Assembly (NCBI RefSeq): GCF_004000845.1
Contig: NZ_BIMA01000062.1
Coordinates: 1 to 40,050 of the forward strand
Origin: Paenibacillus koleovorans NBRC 103111
Lineage (GTDB): Bacteria; Bacillota; Bacilli; Paenibacillales; NBRC-103111
DNA length: 40,050 nt
Direction: 5' to 3'
Position numbers and translations under genes: made by a program. Positions 16,222 through 26,800 of the stretch are shown here, piece by piece. Numbering within the stretch: position 1 is the first letter of the stretch; each line of letters begins with the position of its first letter. Below the pieces are notes generated by a model. It worked only from the letters and a program-made list of their open reading frames with translations. It was not told where the DNA came from and made no database searches.

Positions 16222-17838
16222 TTATTCCCACTCTCCGCTGATATTGGCATCCTTAAGCAATTTGTTTACATCGTTGATAATGTCCTGACCGCCGCCGGAC
16301 AAGTATTCTTTGACGGCCACTTCCCAATTGTCCATCGATTCTTGGCCTACGATCATTTTCACATGATGTACATTCAGCTTTTTCAAGAGCTCCGACTGCT
16401 TCGCGTCGTACAGCTCGGAGTGTACGCGATTGAGCGGATTTTTGTAAACCTTCGTTCCTTTTAATGCGGCAACGGCATTTTTGATGAAGGCTTGCGTGAA
16501 CGGCTCCTGCATCAGCTTTTCCGGCTCGTTCGCTTCATTGTTAGGCGCCCAGCCGCGGTTCGTAATATAATTTTCCGGCTGCAGATCTTGTGCGCCCGCT
16601 TTATCCACCGCGTAGCCGTTTATCATCGTGTACCCTTTGTCGACCCCACCGTTTTTCCAGTTGAAGAATTCATTATCCGGCGTTCTCTTGTCAACCGGGA
16701 TGAAGGCTCTAAATTCATCCAGCATCGTCAGGATTCGAGCGATTTTGTCCGCATCACTCTTAATGTTGGAATTGAGCGCGAACATTTCGTAGTAGCCGTC
16801 CAGCCCCAGGAACCCGCTTTTCCCATCCTCTTGCACGAACGGAGGAATGACCGCCAGCTCTGCCTTCGGGTTGACTTTCTTCAAATTCTCAAATCGAGTG
16901 GAGGAAATATCGTACGGCTGCTCGTAGAAGATGCCGTATTTACCTGCAAAGAAATCGTTGCGAACATCTCCGATTTTACTTACCGTCCAATCCTTGTTGA
17001 GCGCGCCTACGGCGTACAGCTCCCGAAGCACTTCAATTTGCTTCTTGAAGCCCGGAGAGATAATGCCAGGGATGTATTGATTATTTGCATATTTGTGGTA
17101 CCAGCCTCCGTCCCAAGCGGCCCCCATCGGAACCCCGTATGTGATGGAGCCGGAAGACGTATTCACCAGCCCGATCCCATACGTATCGTCCTTCCCGTTC
17201 TGATCCGGATCATTTTTGGCGAAGGCTGTGGCAACCTTGATCAACTCGTCGTAATTGGTCGGCATCTTCAGGCCCAGATTGTCCAGCCAGTCCTTGCGGA
17301 TGATCGGCTTCTTCCCGTATTTATCCGGGAAATAGTTCGGGATGGCATAAATTTTGCCGTCTACCGTTACCGCATCCCAGACGCTTTTCGGAACAGCCTT
17401 CAATGTAGGATACTTGTCAATGTACTCGTTCAGCGGCAGGAAGGCGCCTTGTTTGGCCCATTTGACAAAGTTGGCGTCAACCGTCTCCATGCCGATCAGA
17501 TCCGGCAGTCCTCCGGCAGCCATTACGACGGGGAGCTTGTTCACATACTCGTCATAGGGAACAAATTGAGGCTTAAAATCGATATTGTACCGTTCATTCA
17601 GCGCTTTTACGCCTGCCCCGTCCGGCGAATATACCGGCGAAGACCAAGTCCCGGCAATGGATGAAATGCTGATTTTCTTGCTCAAATCCTTGCCGGGCGA
17701 CGTAGTAGCGGCCGACGAATTGGGCGAGACGCTTGGAGATGGATTTCCTTTCGACTGGCCGCTGCTGCAAGCGACCACACTTGTCGTCAATATACCGGAC
17801 AGCACTACCATGGACAAAAGCTTTTTGTTTTTGCTCAT
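16222..17838 (-). CDS. Extracellular solute-binding lipoprotein of the second ABC importer (LplA type)
   Basis: Lipid-anchored sugar-binding protein. The signal has MSKNKK, a hydrophobic core and lipobox VVAC (Cys24), followed by a Ser/Pro/Thr-rich linker of about 25 residues. The body shows the usual large type: PDLIGMETVDANF, FLPLNEYIDKYPTLKAVP, DGKIYAIPNYF and a Trp-rich ligand region. At 538 residues it is normal for LplA-like proteins. ATG 17838 follows GGAGGAGAGG. It is the third gene of the operon permease, permease, binding protein, whose regulator is probably the divergent AraC protein at 20051. The ligand is unknown. Confidence 0.92.
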   Translation of the reverse strand: MSKNKKLLSMVVLSGILTTSVVACSSGQSKGNPSPSVSPNSSAATTSPGKDLSKKISISSIAGTWSSPVYSPDGAGVKALNERYNIDFKPQFVPYDEYVNKLPVVMAAGGLPDLIGMETVDANFVKWAKQGAFLPLNEYIDKYPTLKAVPKSVWDAVTVDGKIYAIPNYFPDKYGKKPIIRKDWLDNLGLKMPTNYDELIKVATAFAKNDPDQNGKDDTYGIGLVNTSSGSITYGVPMGAAWDGGWYHKYANNQYIPGIISPGFKKQIEVLRELYAVGALNKDWTVSKIGDVRNDFFAGKYGIFYEQPYDISSTRFENLKKVNPKAELAVIPPFVQEDGKSGFLGLDGYYEMFALNSNIKSDADKIARILTMLDEFRAFIPVDKRTPDNEFFNWKNGGVDKGYTMINGYAVDKAGAQDLQPENYITNRGWAPNNEANEPEKLMQEPFTQAFIKNAVAALKGTKVYKNPLNRVHSELYDAKQSELLKKLNVHHVKMIVGQESMDNWEVAVKEYLSGGGQDIINDVNKLLKDANISGEWE

Positions 17839-17940
17839 TTGAACCTCTCCTCCGATGAATGAAATTCATACTTGCCCGCTTGCTTCTGTCTATGCTGCGA
17901 GTTCCCCTGCTTCTTAACCGTTCGGATTGGATCTCTCCGG

Positions 17941-18819
17941 CTAGCCCTTGACGGATCCGAGCATCACCCCCTTGGCGAAATGGCGTTGCAGAAAGGGATA
18001 CACAATCAGGATGGGAACGGTGGCCAGCAAAATCGCCGCCATGCCAATCGTCTCCACGGGAGGCGGCGAGCCCGCTCTCGCGGCGTCTCGAGCTGCCGAC
18101 AAGCTGTTCGTAGTATCGTTCAGCAGGACCATCTGACGCAGGATAACCTGTACCGTCCACTTGGTGGAATCGTTGATATACAGAATAGCCGTAAAATAGG
18201 TGTTCCAGTGGTAGACCGCATAGAAAAGTCCAAAGGCTGCGAACGCCGGCTTCGAGAGCGGAACGATCAGTCGGAAGAAGCTTTGGAGCTCATTGGCCCC
18301 GTCAATCACCGCCGCTTCGTTCAGCTCCTCCGGTATGCTCATGAAAAACGCTCTCATCACAATCAGATTGAAGGCATTAATAGCGGACGGCAGGATGAGC
18401 GCCCAATACGAATCGATTAGGCCGGTCGCCTTCACAATCAGGTAAGTCGGAATGATGCCGGGAGAAAAGATGAACGTGAACAAGACAAGAAACATGAACC
18501 CTCTCTGCCCGGGCAAACGTCGGGTCAAAGCATAGGCCATCGTTGCGGTAAAGACCAGGTTGACCAGCGTCCCCGTAATCGTTACGAAGACGGTAACCCC
18601 GATGGAGCGAATGAATTCCTTGGATTCGAAAATGTACTTGTAGGCGTCCAGCACCCATTGCCGGGGCCACAGCAACAAATCGGCCGTCAAATATTCCTCG
18701 TATGTGGCGAACGAAACTACAACGAGGTAGTAGAACGGGAAGAACATGACAGCCGCCGTAGCTGTGAGCAGCACCACATTGAGCGCATCCCCTGTCCATT
18801 CCCATTTGCTGCGCTTCAT
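17941..18819 (-). CDS. Carbohydrate ABC transporter permease, LplC/YtcP type (second importer)
   Basis: Channel subunit with the LplC architecture: an N-terminal helix near residues 15-35, a conserved EAA loop (EAAVIDGANELQSFFRLIVPLSKP) and the end YPFLQRHFAKGVMLGSVKG. The 292-residue length is normal. The ATG is preceded by AAAGGAGGA. It begins 21 bases after the LplB-like gene and ends about 100 bases before the binding-protein gene. Its partner genes and the absence of an ATPase match the other two importers of the window. Confidence 0.93.
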   Translation of the reverse strand: MKRSKWEWTGDALNVVLLTATAAVMFFPFYYLVVVSFATYEEYLTADLLLWPRQWVLDAYKYIFESKEFIRSIGVTVFVTITGTLVNLVFTATMAYALTRRLPGQRGFMFLVLFTFIFSPGIIPTYLIVKATGLIDSYWALILPSAINAFNLIVMRAFFMSIPEELNEAAVIDGANELQSFFRLIVPLSKPAFAAFGLFYAVYHWNTYFTAILYINDSTKWTVQVILRQMVLLNDTTNSLSAARDAARAGSPPPVETIGMAAILLATVPILIVYPFLQRHFAKGVMLGSVKG

Positions 18820-18840
18820 AAGCAGGCTCCTCCTTTTTTT

Positions 18841-19791
18841 CTAAAAGACCCCTTGTTCGCCGAACCGTTTCGCCAGACGATTGGCTCCAAGAATCAGGAT
18901 AAGTCCGACGACCCCTTTAAACAGGCCGACGGCTGTACCGAAGCTGAAATCCGCCTGTTGGATGCCTTTGAAATACACGTAGGTATCCAGTACTTCGCCC
19001 ACTTCTCTTACGAACGGATTCAACATGAGGAAAATTTGCTCGAACCCGGAATCAAGCACATGGCCCAGCCGTAGAATGAGCAGAATGACAATTGTGCTGC
19101 GAATGGCCGGCAATGTAACATGCCAGATTCGCCTCCATCGCCCCGCTCCGTCCACAACGGCCGCTTCGTACAAGCTGGGGTCGACGCCTGCCAGGGAAGC
19201 CAGGAAGATGATAGTCCCCCATCCGGCTTCCTTCCAGATCACCTCCAGCACGATAATCGGCATGAAGAGGTGGGGCTCTTGCAGAAATACGATCGGCTCT
19301 TGACCGAGCTTCCGCAGTAGATGATTCAGCACGCCCTCGTTCTTAAGGAAGGTTGTAGCGATCCCGATCACGACAACCCAGGACAGAAAATGCGGCAAGT
19401 AAACGACGGATTGGATCAGCCGCTTGAAGCGCTCGCTCCGAACCTCGTTCAGCATGACAGCCAGTATGATGGGCACCGGGAAAGCGAACAAAATTTGCAG
19501 GAATGACAGCCATAAAGTATTACGGATGACCTTCAAGACCTCAATATCCTCGAAGATGCGGGCAAAATGCTTCCATCCTACCCATTCGCTGTGTAAAAAC
19601 CCTTGATAAGGGCTGTAGTCCTGAAAGGCAATCAGGTTGCCCAGCATAGGCACATACCGATATACAATAAAGTAGATCAGTCCGGGTAAGAGCAGCAGGT
19701 ACCCATATCTTAGTTTCCAAATCCTTGAGGATAGCGAACGTTTGGAAAGCCTGCCTGGATCGCGGGCTGGTGAGGAACGAGTAGCCTCCAA
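18841..19791 (-). CDS. Carbohydrate ABC transporter permease, LplB type (second importer)
   Basis: First gene of the second importer operon. There are six or so membrane segments, the first near residues 30-50, preceded by a basic cytoplasmic tail. The EAA loop EAAVVDGAGRWRRIWHVTLP is well conserved. A perfect AAGGAGGT lies 4 bases upstream of TTG 19794 and 7 bases upstream of TTG 19791; I prefer 19791 on spacing, and the choice changes one residue. Divergent from the AraC-type regulator at 20051, a layout common to Lpl/Yes-type sugar systems. Confidence 0.92.
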   Translation of the reverse strand: MEATRSSPARDPGRLSKRSLSSRIWKLRYGYLLLLPGLIYFIVYRYVPMLGNLIAFQDYSPYQGFLHSEWVGWKHFARIFEDIEVLKVIRNTLWLSFLQILFAFPVPIILAVMLNEVRSERFKRLIQSVVYLPHFLSWVVVIGIATTFLKNEGVLNHLLRKLGQEPIVFLQEPHLFMPIIVLEVIWKEAGWGTIIFLASLAGVDPSLYEAAVVDGAGRWRRIWHVTLPAIRSTIVILLILRLGHVLDSGFEQIFLMLNPFVREVGEVLDTYVYFKGIQQADFSFGTAVGLFKGVVGLILILGANRLAKRFGEQGVF

Positions 19792-19831
19792 CAAGAGTAC
19801 CTCCTTTCGGGTTATTGATCGCCGGCGTTGG

Positions 19832-19845
19832 CGTAAGCGATTTCA
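19832..19845 (-). promoter_or_regulatory. cre-like box upstream of the second importer operon
   Basis: CGTAAGCGATTTCA matches the cre consensus at 13 of 14 positions. It lies about 40 bases before the first permease start. Confidence 0.6.
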
Positions 19846-19982
19846 CCTTTATCCTACTAGTATTTGAGCACGGCGCAATATTCCGAATTGTAGGGATTAC
19901 GTCAATTTACAGAAGAACGAAAAATTAGAGTAATAGTTGAAAATTTGAGTACTTCATAACGCTTGAAGCTTCCAAATAAGGA

Positions 19983-20010
19983 TTGACACCATATATGACT
20001 TTGCTATACA
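19983..20010 (+). promoter_or_regulatory. Promoter of the AraC-type regulator gene
   Basis: TTGACA (19983-19988), a 16-base spacer and TATACA (20005-20010), about 40 bases upstream of the GTG start. The -35 is perfect; the -10 matches 4 of 6. Confidence 0.6.
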
Positions 20011-20050
20011 AAATTAATTATGACTCAGATACGCAGAAGGGGGAGAAGCT

Positions 20051-22321
20051 GTGAACATGTCTTGGACCATGACAGTCCGCAAACTCGCATCGAAGATACG
20101 GCCGCTCACACTATTTGCCTGGTTCCTGTCCAGCTTCGGGGTCATCATCCTCTTGTTTTCCTGTTTCACGTTTTTTTCCGCCTTGTTCTTCAGCGACAGG
20201 GTCAAAAATGAAGTCATTCAGTACAACAATCTGATTCTCGATTCCGCCATCGACGAATACGAGAAGCAATTTCAGCTCATTACCGACTCCGTGCTCTCTT
20301 TCTCCATGAGTGTCGACGTTCAGTCCTTGAACAAGCCAGATTACTCCTTTCTGGCCGCCATGGAGACGAGAACGTCCATTCAGCATTTTCTCAACAACAG
20401 CTCTCTGCGCATCGACAATCTGATTATGTACTTCGGGAAGAGCAGCTATTCCCTTGACAAATCCAGAGGCACGTCCAACGGGGACTACTTCAGCCGCTAT
20501 CTGCTCCATCCCGACAAACCGGCGTCTTACTGGAATTCCATCTTCGAACGGAAGGAACCTGTAACCTATCTTCCTACGGAAATCTTCTACGAACAGGACG
20601 GCAACGGCAATGTAATCGCTCCTCCGCGGCAGCTCCCGATCGTGATCCGGAATCAGTTCATCCCCGATTTCGTCATCGTCGCTCTCATTCGGGCCGATCA
20701 GCTTTACGATTCGTTCTTTCAATCGATTAACGACAATTTCTACATTCGCGACTCCCACGGCCAACTGCTGTACAGCCCGGCGAATGCGGACAACCGGGAC
20801 GCTTCGGTCCCGATCGGCGACGCCTTCAAACAGAATAACGGGGAGTACTGGTTTCAGCAGAAAGGCGATTATACCAAATTCACTTATTCGACCCAAATTT
20901 CGGACGCCAGTATCGCGGCGAAGACGACTTGGCAGAGCTCCTTCTTCGCCATCCTGCTGCTCGTCGTGCTGCTCAGCGTGATCATGTCGTTTGTGTTCGC
21001 TTTCCGCCTCCAATCCCCTGTCAAACGCATGATAGAGGCGCTTCAGCACCAGAGCGCCGGCGACAGGCCGATATCCAGAATCAAGGAATTTTCGGAAATC
21101 CAAGTACGGGTCAAACAAATCGTGGAATCCAATCGCGATATCAGCCACGATCTGAAGATCAAAAATTCCATTCTGCGGCACTATGCGGTCATCGACGTAT
21201 TCAAGCGAACGAGCAACGGTCTTAGCCGTTTCTGGGATTTGCGGAAGGAGAGGAGACCGTTTCGGATTCTGCTGTTTCAGATCCACTACATGCCCGGGCT
21301 GCTTGATAATCTGGATTTTGCCAAGGAACGCGCGACCCCCTACATGAAGGAAGTCATCGATCAATTGCTGAAGGACGAATTCCCGGAGAAGCTGTCATGC
21401 CAGATTGAACGCGAATTGATTATTGCCGTATTGTTCGGCGAGACGGAAGAGAAGCGAGTACGCGCCGTTATCGAGCAGATTTCCGCCATGATGCGAAACG
21501 AGCGCGAATACTGCTTCTTGACGATGGGCGTCGGGCAAAGCAGGGGGGAGACGGACGATTTGACCGAGGCTTACGAATCGGCGCTCACCTTGCTCAAGCT
21601 CCGGACTTTCGACTCCCCGGGACAGGTTCTGTTCGAGCCCCTGCAGCCGCAGGAGTCTTCCCCCTACACATTGGATCATGAGGACGCCTTCGATTCTCAA
21701 TTGGCCGAGGGTCAGTTCGAACAAGCGATGGACATGGTTGAAAAGACGATACGCACGATGAAAAAGCGGCAAGCTCTGCACTCACAAGTGATCGCGTTCG
21801 CCGAGAGCCTTGCCGTCAGAATCGAGCTGGGGTGTTCGCGGCTCGGCCTGAATACCAAAGAGCTTCGGGCCCTGAAGGGAGCGCTCGACGATTGCCACAC
21901 ATACGACCAGTTGAAGCAATGGTTCCAGGAGCAGTTGAACGCCGCGTCGGCCCTGCACGACATGCATCGCATCAAGCGCGATCCTATCATTGCCTTCGTC
22001 AGCGACTACATCGAGACTCACTATGACTCGGTGATCTCGCTGGAGCTGCTTGCGGATAAGCTGAATTTGTCCCGCAGTTATTTGTCGACCTATTTCAAAG
22101 ACAAAACCGGCGTGTATTTCGTCGATTTCGTCAACTCGGTCCGCATCCGCCGGGTGCTTCCCCTGCTTGCGCAGCCCGGCGCCAAAATCCAAGATGCCGC
22201 CGCCAGCGTCGGCTACCAGAATATCAACACCTTTAATCGAATATTCAAAAAAATGACCGGTACCACGCCAAGCGAATACCGGCTGAGAGCCATCTCCTTA
22301 ACGGCGCTCGACCCCGAGTAA
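20051..22321 (+). CDS. Membrane-anchored AraC family transcriptional regulator
   Basis: Large one-component sensor-regulator. TM1 is at about residues 19-46, then an extracellular sensor region of about 250 residues (Cache-like by position, not proven), TM2 at about 296-318, a HAMP-like stretch (LQSPVKRMIEALQHQ), a long linker, and a C-terminal AraC HTH pair (ISLELLADKLNLSRSYLSTYF and IQDAAASVGYQNINTFNRIFK). This is the YesS-like plan. GTG 20051 has AGGGGGAG about 6 bases upstream; ATG 20057 is the alternative. It is divergent from the second importer operon, which it very likely activates on sensing an external oligosaccharide or a binding-protein complex. No histidine kinase is needed for this type. 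Confidence 0.92.
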   Translation: MNMSWTMTVRKLASKIRPLTLFAWFLSSFGVIILLFSCFTFFSALFFSDRVKNEVIQYNNLILDSAIDEYEKQFQLITDSVLSFSMSVDVQSLNKPDYSFLAAMETRTSIQHFLNNSSLRIDNLIMYFGKSSYSLDKSRGTSNGDYFSRYLLHPDKPASYWNSIFERKEPVTYLPTEIFYEQDGNGNVIAPPRQLPIVIRNQFIPDFVIVALIRADQLYDSFFQSINDNFYIRDSHGQLLYSPANADNRDASVPIGDAFKQNNGEYWFQQKGDYTKFTYSTQISDASIAAKTTWQSSFFAILLLVVLLSVIMSFVFAFRLQSPVKRMIEALQHQSAGDRPISRIKEFSEIQVRVKQIVESNRDISHDLKIKNSILRHYAVIDVFKRTSNGLSRFWDLRKERRPFRILLFQIHYMPGLLDNLDFAKERATPYMKEVIDQLLKDEFPEKLSCQIERELIIAVLFGETEEKRVRAVIEQISAMMRNEREYCFLTMGVGQSRGETDDLTEAYESALTLLKLRTFDSPGQVLFEPLQPQESSPYTLDHEDAFDSQLAEGQFEQAMDMVEKTIRTMKKRQALHSQVIAFAESLAVRIELGCSRLGLNTKELRALKGALDDCHTYDQLKQWFQEQLNAASALHDMHRIKRDPIIAFVSDYIETHYDSVISLELLADKLNLSRSYLSTYFKDKTGVYFVDFVNSVRIRRVLPLLAQPGAKIQDAAASVGYQNINTFNRIFKKMTGTTPSEYRLRAISLTALDPE

Positions 22322-22335
22322 CCCGGGGTCGAGCG
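22305..22335. terminator. Hairpin between convergent genes, overlapping a stop codon
   Basis: CGCTCGACCCC (22305-22315) pairs with GGGGTCGAGCG (22325-22335). The stem includes the last codons and the loop includes the stop codon of the AraC gene. A short T stretch lies further on, at about 22350. Confidence 0.55.
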
Positions 22336-22341
22336 AAAGGT

Positions 22342-23772
22342 TTATATATTTTTGCGCCAGCCCGGCTCGTCGTGCCGATGAAGCTTGACGTGCAACCCGC
22401 CATCCTCAGCCGATACTGGCTCGCAGCACCATCGGACAGGTCTGGCGAGACCCGGTCGCAGCTCCAATTCGGCGCGAAGCGCGATCACTTGCCCGGACAT
22501 CTCCGGAGGCAGAAGGAAGGACACCAGCTTGACCCTGCCGCCTGCCGGCTCTCCGGGGGCCAGGAGGCCCCCTTCCCTGTAGCGCCCGTCCAAGGACTCG
22601 GCCACGATGCGGAGCCTGCCCGGGATACCTCCGGCTCCGTCATTCGCCACAGCCACGACCAATTCGTCGCCTTCCCCCCTGATGCGCTGCCAGATCCAGG
22701 CCGGTCTGACCCGATAGCCGAGTCTCCTGCGCAGAGCGGGTATTGCAGCCGGATTAGCCTCGTCGAATGCGGCGAACTGATCTTCCTCGGTCCATAAGGC
22801 CCAGTACTGGCCTCCCACATCAGCTGCGTGCTTCATCGCGTCTTCCAGCGCGTTCATCCCCGACGGTAAAACCGGGATGCGGCTGCTGTCGTAATGACGG
22901 TGCGTCCCGTCCTCCACAATCAATCCGGTTGCCTGCGGGCGGGACGCCAACTGCTCAATCCCCCACGGCTCTTCGACAATAATGCTGTCCACCCGCGCCC
23001 AATGCCCCTCGGAGATTGCCATCTCCTGGACGCGCACATTGCCGACCCTGCTGATATCCGTCTGCATATTCACAACCAGTTGCGTGCGTTTCCAGGCTTC
23101 CAGCTGCATTTCCGCCATGCGGGTCATAGTGCGCTCGGCTGTAATATCATCCGCAAAGGGGTGGGGCAGCCCCGACGAGTGCCCTTCCCCCCAAAAGCCA
23201 TACATCATCAGATCCATATATTCGATCGTCGGATCGCCGTCGAATTCCGCTGCCAGCAGGTCGTTCAACTCCTGAAAAGCGGTCAGAAAAGCCGGATGGT
23301 CGTATTGAGGCTCCCGATAATCGAATTCCAAATTCGGCTTCCGGCCAATCTTGACAAATGGCACCCGCTCTTGTATAAAATCGGGGGCAGCGAGCTGCTT
23401 CGGCTGAAAATTGGGAGAAGACAGCTGCACGCGGAATCCGACCGGAAGCTTGTACTTCCTGGCGGCATCGAGAGTCAGACGCCAGACCGGGCTCAGGCTC
23501 AGCTTCCCCGGCGCCCGCTGCACATCGCGCCAATCACAGCGGATATATAGGGCATCGACATACGGCGAGGACGCCATCCGCTCTACAAACTGCTCCAGCT
23601 GCAATTTGCCGTTGCGTACGGCAAGGGAGGGGCCGTTCTCCTCCCATGTGTATCCGATTAACCCCATGCCCGGATTCCTGTAATAGCGGTCGGACGGCGC
23701 GGTCGTCAGCAAGGTGCGCCACCCGTCGTCCTTCTCTACGCTGTAAGGGCCTTGCGGTAACAAATGATTCAT
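22342..23772 (-). CDS. Uncharacterised glycosidase-like TIM-barrel protein (DUF4874/DUF4832-like)
   Basis: 476 residues without a signal peptide. The N-terminus has NPGMGLIGYTWEE, then alternating strands typical of a barrel (YVDALYIRCDWRDVQRAPG, GFRVQLSSPNF) and a conserved-looking EYMDLMMYGFWGEGHSS, whose WGE-x-H is reminiscent of DUF4874/DUF4832 proteins and of GH-A glycosidases. VDSIIVEEPWGIE and YWALWTEEDQF follow. The last 120 residues look like a beta-sandwich. A catalytic role is inferred only; I cannot name a reaction. ATG 23772 has GGAGAAGGAG upstream. It starts 45 bases after the SLH beta-helix gene and is probably in its operon, which would make it a partner in degrading the same polymer, although it appears cytoplasmic. 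Confidence 0.7.
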   Translation of the reverse strand: MNHLLPQGPYSVEKDDGWRTLLTTAPSDRYYRNPGMGLIGYTWEENGPSLAVRNGKLQLEQFVERMASSPYVDALYIRCDWRDVQRAPGKLSLSPVWRLTLDAARKYKLPVGFRVQLSSPNFQPKQLAAPDFIQERVPFVKIGRKPNLEFDYREPQYDHPAFLTAFQELNDLLAAEFDGDPTIEYMDLMMYGFWGEGHSSGLPHPFADDITAERTMTRMAEMQLEAWKRTQLVVNMQTDISRVGNVRVQEMAISEGHWARVDSIIVEEPWGIEQLASRPQATGLIVEDGTHRHYDSSRIPVLPSGMNALEDAMKHAADVGGQYWALWTEEDQFAAFDEANPAAIPALRRRLGYRVRPAWIWQRIRGEGDELVVAVANDGAGGIPGRLRIVAESLDGRYREGGLLAPGEPAGGRVKLVSFLLPPEMSGQVIALRAELELRPGLARPVRWCCEPVSAEDGGLHVKLHRHDEPGWRKNI

Positions 23773-23817
23773 TTTACTCCTTCTCCTCTCGATGATTCCA
23801 GGCGGCTCCAGGCAGCC

Positions 23818-26800
23818 TCACAGCTTTTCCAGCATTCTGTAAATGACGACTGCGGCCTCTGCCCGGGTGGAATTCGCGGAAGGTGCGAGCAAGCCGTTCT
23901 CTCTGCCCGTAAGGATGCCCTCTGCGACGGCCAGCGCTACGCTATCCCGCAACGAAGCGTCAAGCTGTCCCGCATCCGCATATGCGGCAAGCACCGAAGC
24001 CGATGCAGGCTTGTAAGCCTTCGCCGCCGCCAGCGCTCTTGCGGCCATAGCCGCCATCTCCGCCCGGGTGATCGCAGCGTTCGGCTCGAAGAGACTGTCT
24101 GTTCGTCCCCTGACGATGCCGGCTTGTACGGCAGCGGCCACATAAGGCCGGAACCAATCGTTCTCGTTCACGTCCGTGAAGCTCTCCGACGCCGACGCAT
24201 CTGCGAGCCCGAATGCCTGAACGAGCAGCTTGGCGAATTCCGCGCGAGTCACCTCAGCGTTCGGATAAAACGCGGATTCGGCTCTTCCCTCCACTATCCC
24301 TTTGGCCGCAGTTACCTCAATCGCGCGTCCCGCCCACTTGGATACCGCTTCGACATCCTGGAATGCAACCCGATTTTCCAGAACCGCATAGGTGGAGAAC
24401 GATTTGTTCAGCGCCCGGAACTCGCCGCTCCCGGCATCGTACATGCCGCCCTTCAAGACGACTTGACCGTCGTCCAGCTTGGCCAGCACGAGCCGTTGCG
24501 TGTCCAACCCGGTTGTCGATCGGATCGGAATGCGGACCTCGACCGGTTTTTGGAACGATTCGATTTTCTGGCCGCCCGTCGTAAATTCGAATCGATAGAT
24601 GTCGGAGGCTCTGACCGCCGAGGCCGGCGAATTCGTCCCGGTTGGCTGCTGCACGCTAATGCCGACCGTAGTATCCCCGGTGAGCTGGTCCAGCCCCACC
24701 GTCAGCGAAACCCCGTTCACCTTTACGGCTATCGCGTCTACTCCGTTGTCCGCAGCGCTCCGCAACAAGGCCAGAGGCAGCGGGATTCGCGCAGACGAAA
24801 CTGCAAGAGATCCCAGATCCAGCGTAGCTACCGTCTTGACCGGCGCAGCGTCGGGCAAAGCCTGGCGCAGTATCCCGTTGGCCTGATCGGCAGCCTTCCT
24901 CGCCTGCTTGAAATGCGCCTCCAGCTTAGCCGGATCGATGACTGGCACCGCTTCGTCCCTCGCTATCGAGACGGCAGCGGACATATCGATCGTTCCTGCC
25001 TCACGAATGGCATCGGCGACCCATGCCGCAGCTTGCTGTGTCCCGCTGTTGGAGGCGGAGCCTCCCGGAAGCAGCCCGCTCAGTTTCCCAGGCAAAGCCA
25101 GCAGCGCTTCTGATTCCGGCACCGGCAGCTCAGCCGGCGGCTGGAGGACAACCGGGCCGGAAGGAGGCGGGTCGGATTCGCCCGAGGCTGGTGGACCTAC
25201 GGGAGTCGGGGACGGAGTCGGTCCCGGAACGTACTCGGCAGCGCCGATGTCCATCCGATCGGAGCTCGGACGAGGCTCGGAGGCCGCGTGCTTGACATAC
25301 TGCCTCCCGATCAGCCCGGCATGCGAATCCGGCAGAGCGGCGGCGGCATTCACCAGAGGAGAAGACGACTTCGGCCAATAGTTCTGCACGTCCAGAGACA
25401 CGTCGATCAGACCGGGATCGCGGCCGGTAATCGTACCGGTCTCGGAATGAATGGACTTGGGCGGGCCGGTGAAATTGATATGATACCCTTCCGTAAACCA
25501 ATTGTTCTTCAGGTCCACAACGCCCATCGGATCATCGATCACGACCAGAGGCGCGGGGTCCTCGCCGGCTGCGTGGAAGACATTGTTCCGGGCATCCACT
25601 TTCTTCAGATCGGAGCCCAAGTAGAACAGTGTGGTATGTTCGATTCGCCCCGGGTTTTTGAGGCCCGGCACTCCATTCTCGCCGTATATCCGATTTTGCC
25701 TGTAAGTGACGATCGTATTGTTGTAGAAGTACAACGTACCGTTCCGATCCGGAATATTAACATGATCGCCGCCGAAGGAAATGATCTCGTCATCCCCCCA
25801 TGTATCGAACAGATGGTCACGCTCCACGAGCATGTTCGAATAGACGAAGGCATCGTTGTACCGGGGGTCGAAGAACAGGCGCGGCGTATCTTCCGAATCG
25901 TCCAGCGAGATTTGGCGCCTGCCGCCTTCGATCCAGTTGTTGCGGATTACCGTGCCCGCTCCCCTGTCCTTTAATCCGTATCCTTGAGAGCCGTCTCTCA
26001 GCACACCGTAGTAATTGTTCTCATAGATCGTGCCGCTGGCGGCGATGTAGCTGTTATGCTCGAACATTCGGTTCGCATTGCCGTTGCCGTAGATCGTATT
26101 GCCCTGAATCAAAATATTTTTCGAGACGTAGTCGAACTGGTAGGCCGGGTCCATGTAGGATGTGCCAAAGATCCCGTTGCCGTTGCTATGAATCTTGTTG
26201 TTACGGATCGTGATGTTCTCGCCATTGTCAATCCAGATCCCGGTGGCGCTGTTCGCATACTTGGCCGTACCTGTATTGGTCGTATAGCTTTGGGAGGTGT
26301 GCGCGTTATACACCTCGAAATTTTCGAAGACGATATGCTTGGCCGGCTTGCTCCCCGACCCGATACGCACCAGCGAGCGGTTCTGATTTGGGATCGGATT
26401 GGCCGTTCGCGTGGTGGCCAGGCTTCCGTCTATTCGGGGAAGCTCTCCGTTCGGTCCCGGAACGCCGTGAATAATAATCGGCCGCTCGCTGGTCCCTTGC
26501 GCGAATAGACCGATCTTCTCCTTGTAAGGCTCCGGACGGTAATAGATATAGACTACATCTCCGGCCTGCAGGTTCTCCCAGGCAAAGGAGCCTATACTCT
26601 CGTAGGCTTTGCCCGGCCCGATCTCCACGGTCGGAGGAGGCGCGTCGTTCACGCCCGGCTGCGGGACGGGAGGAGGAGGCGTCCACGCTTCCATAGGCGA
26701 GTTGGCCAGGTCGATGCTGAACGTCAGCATCTCGGTGCCGGCATAACCGTTCAAATCGATCGGCGAGTCGTACACCATCCAGGCTGCGCCCGCACCGCCG

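Noticed and set aside
16492-17664. 390-residue plus-strand open frame over the second binding-protein gene
   Set aside because: Antisense to a well-supported gene and without recognisable motifs.
23764-25113. Long plus-strand open frame over the SLH end of the beta-helix gene
   Set aside because: It is a shadow of the SLH and linker coding sequence, rich in Arg and Ser, with no ribosome binding site.
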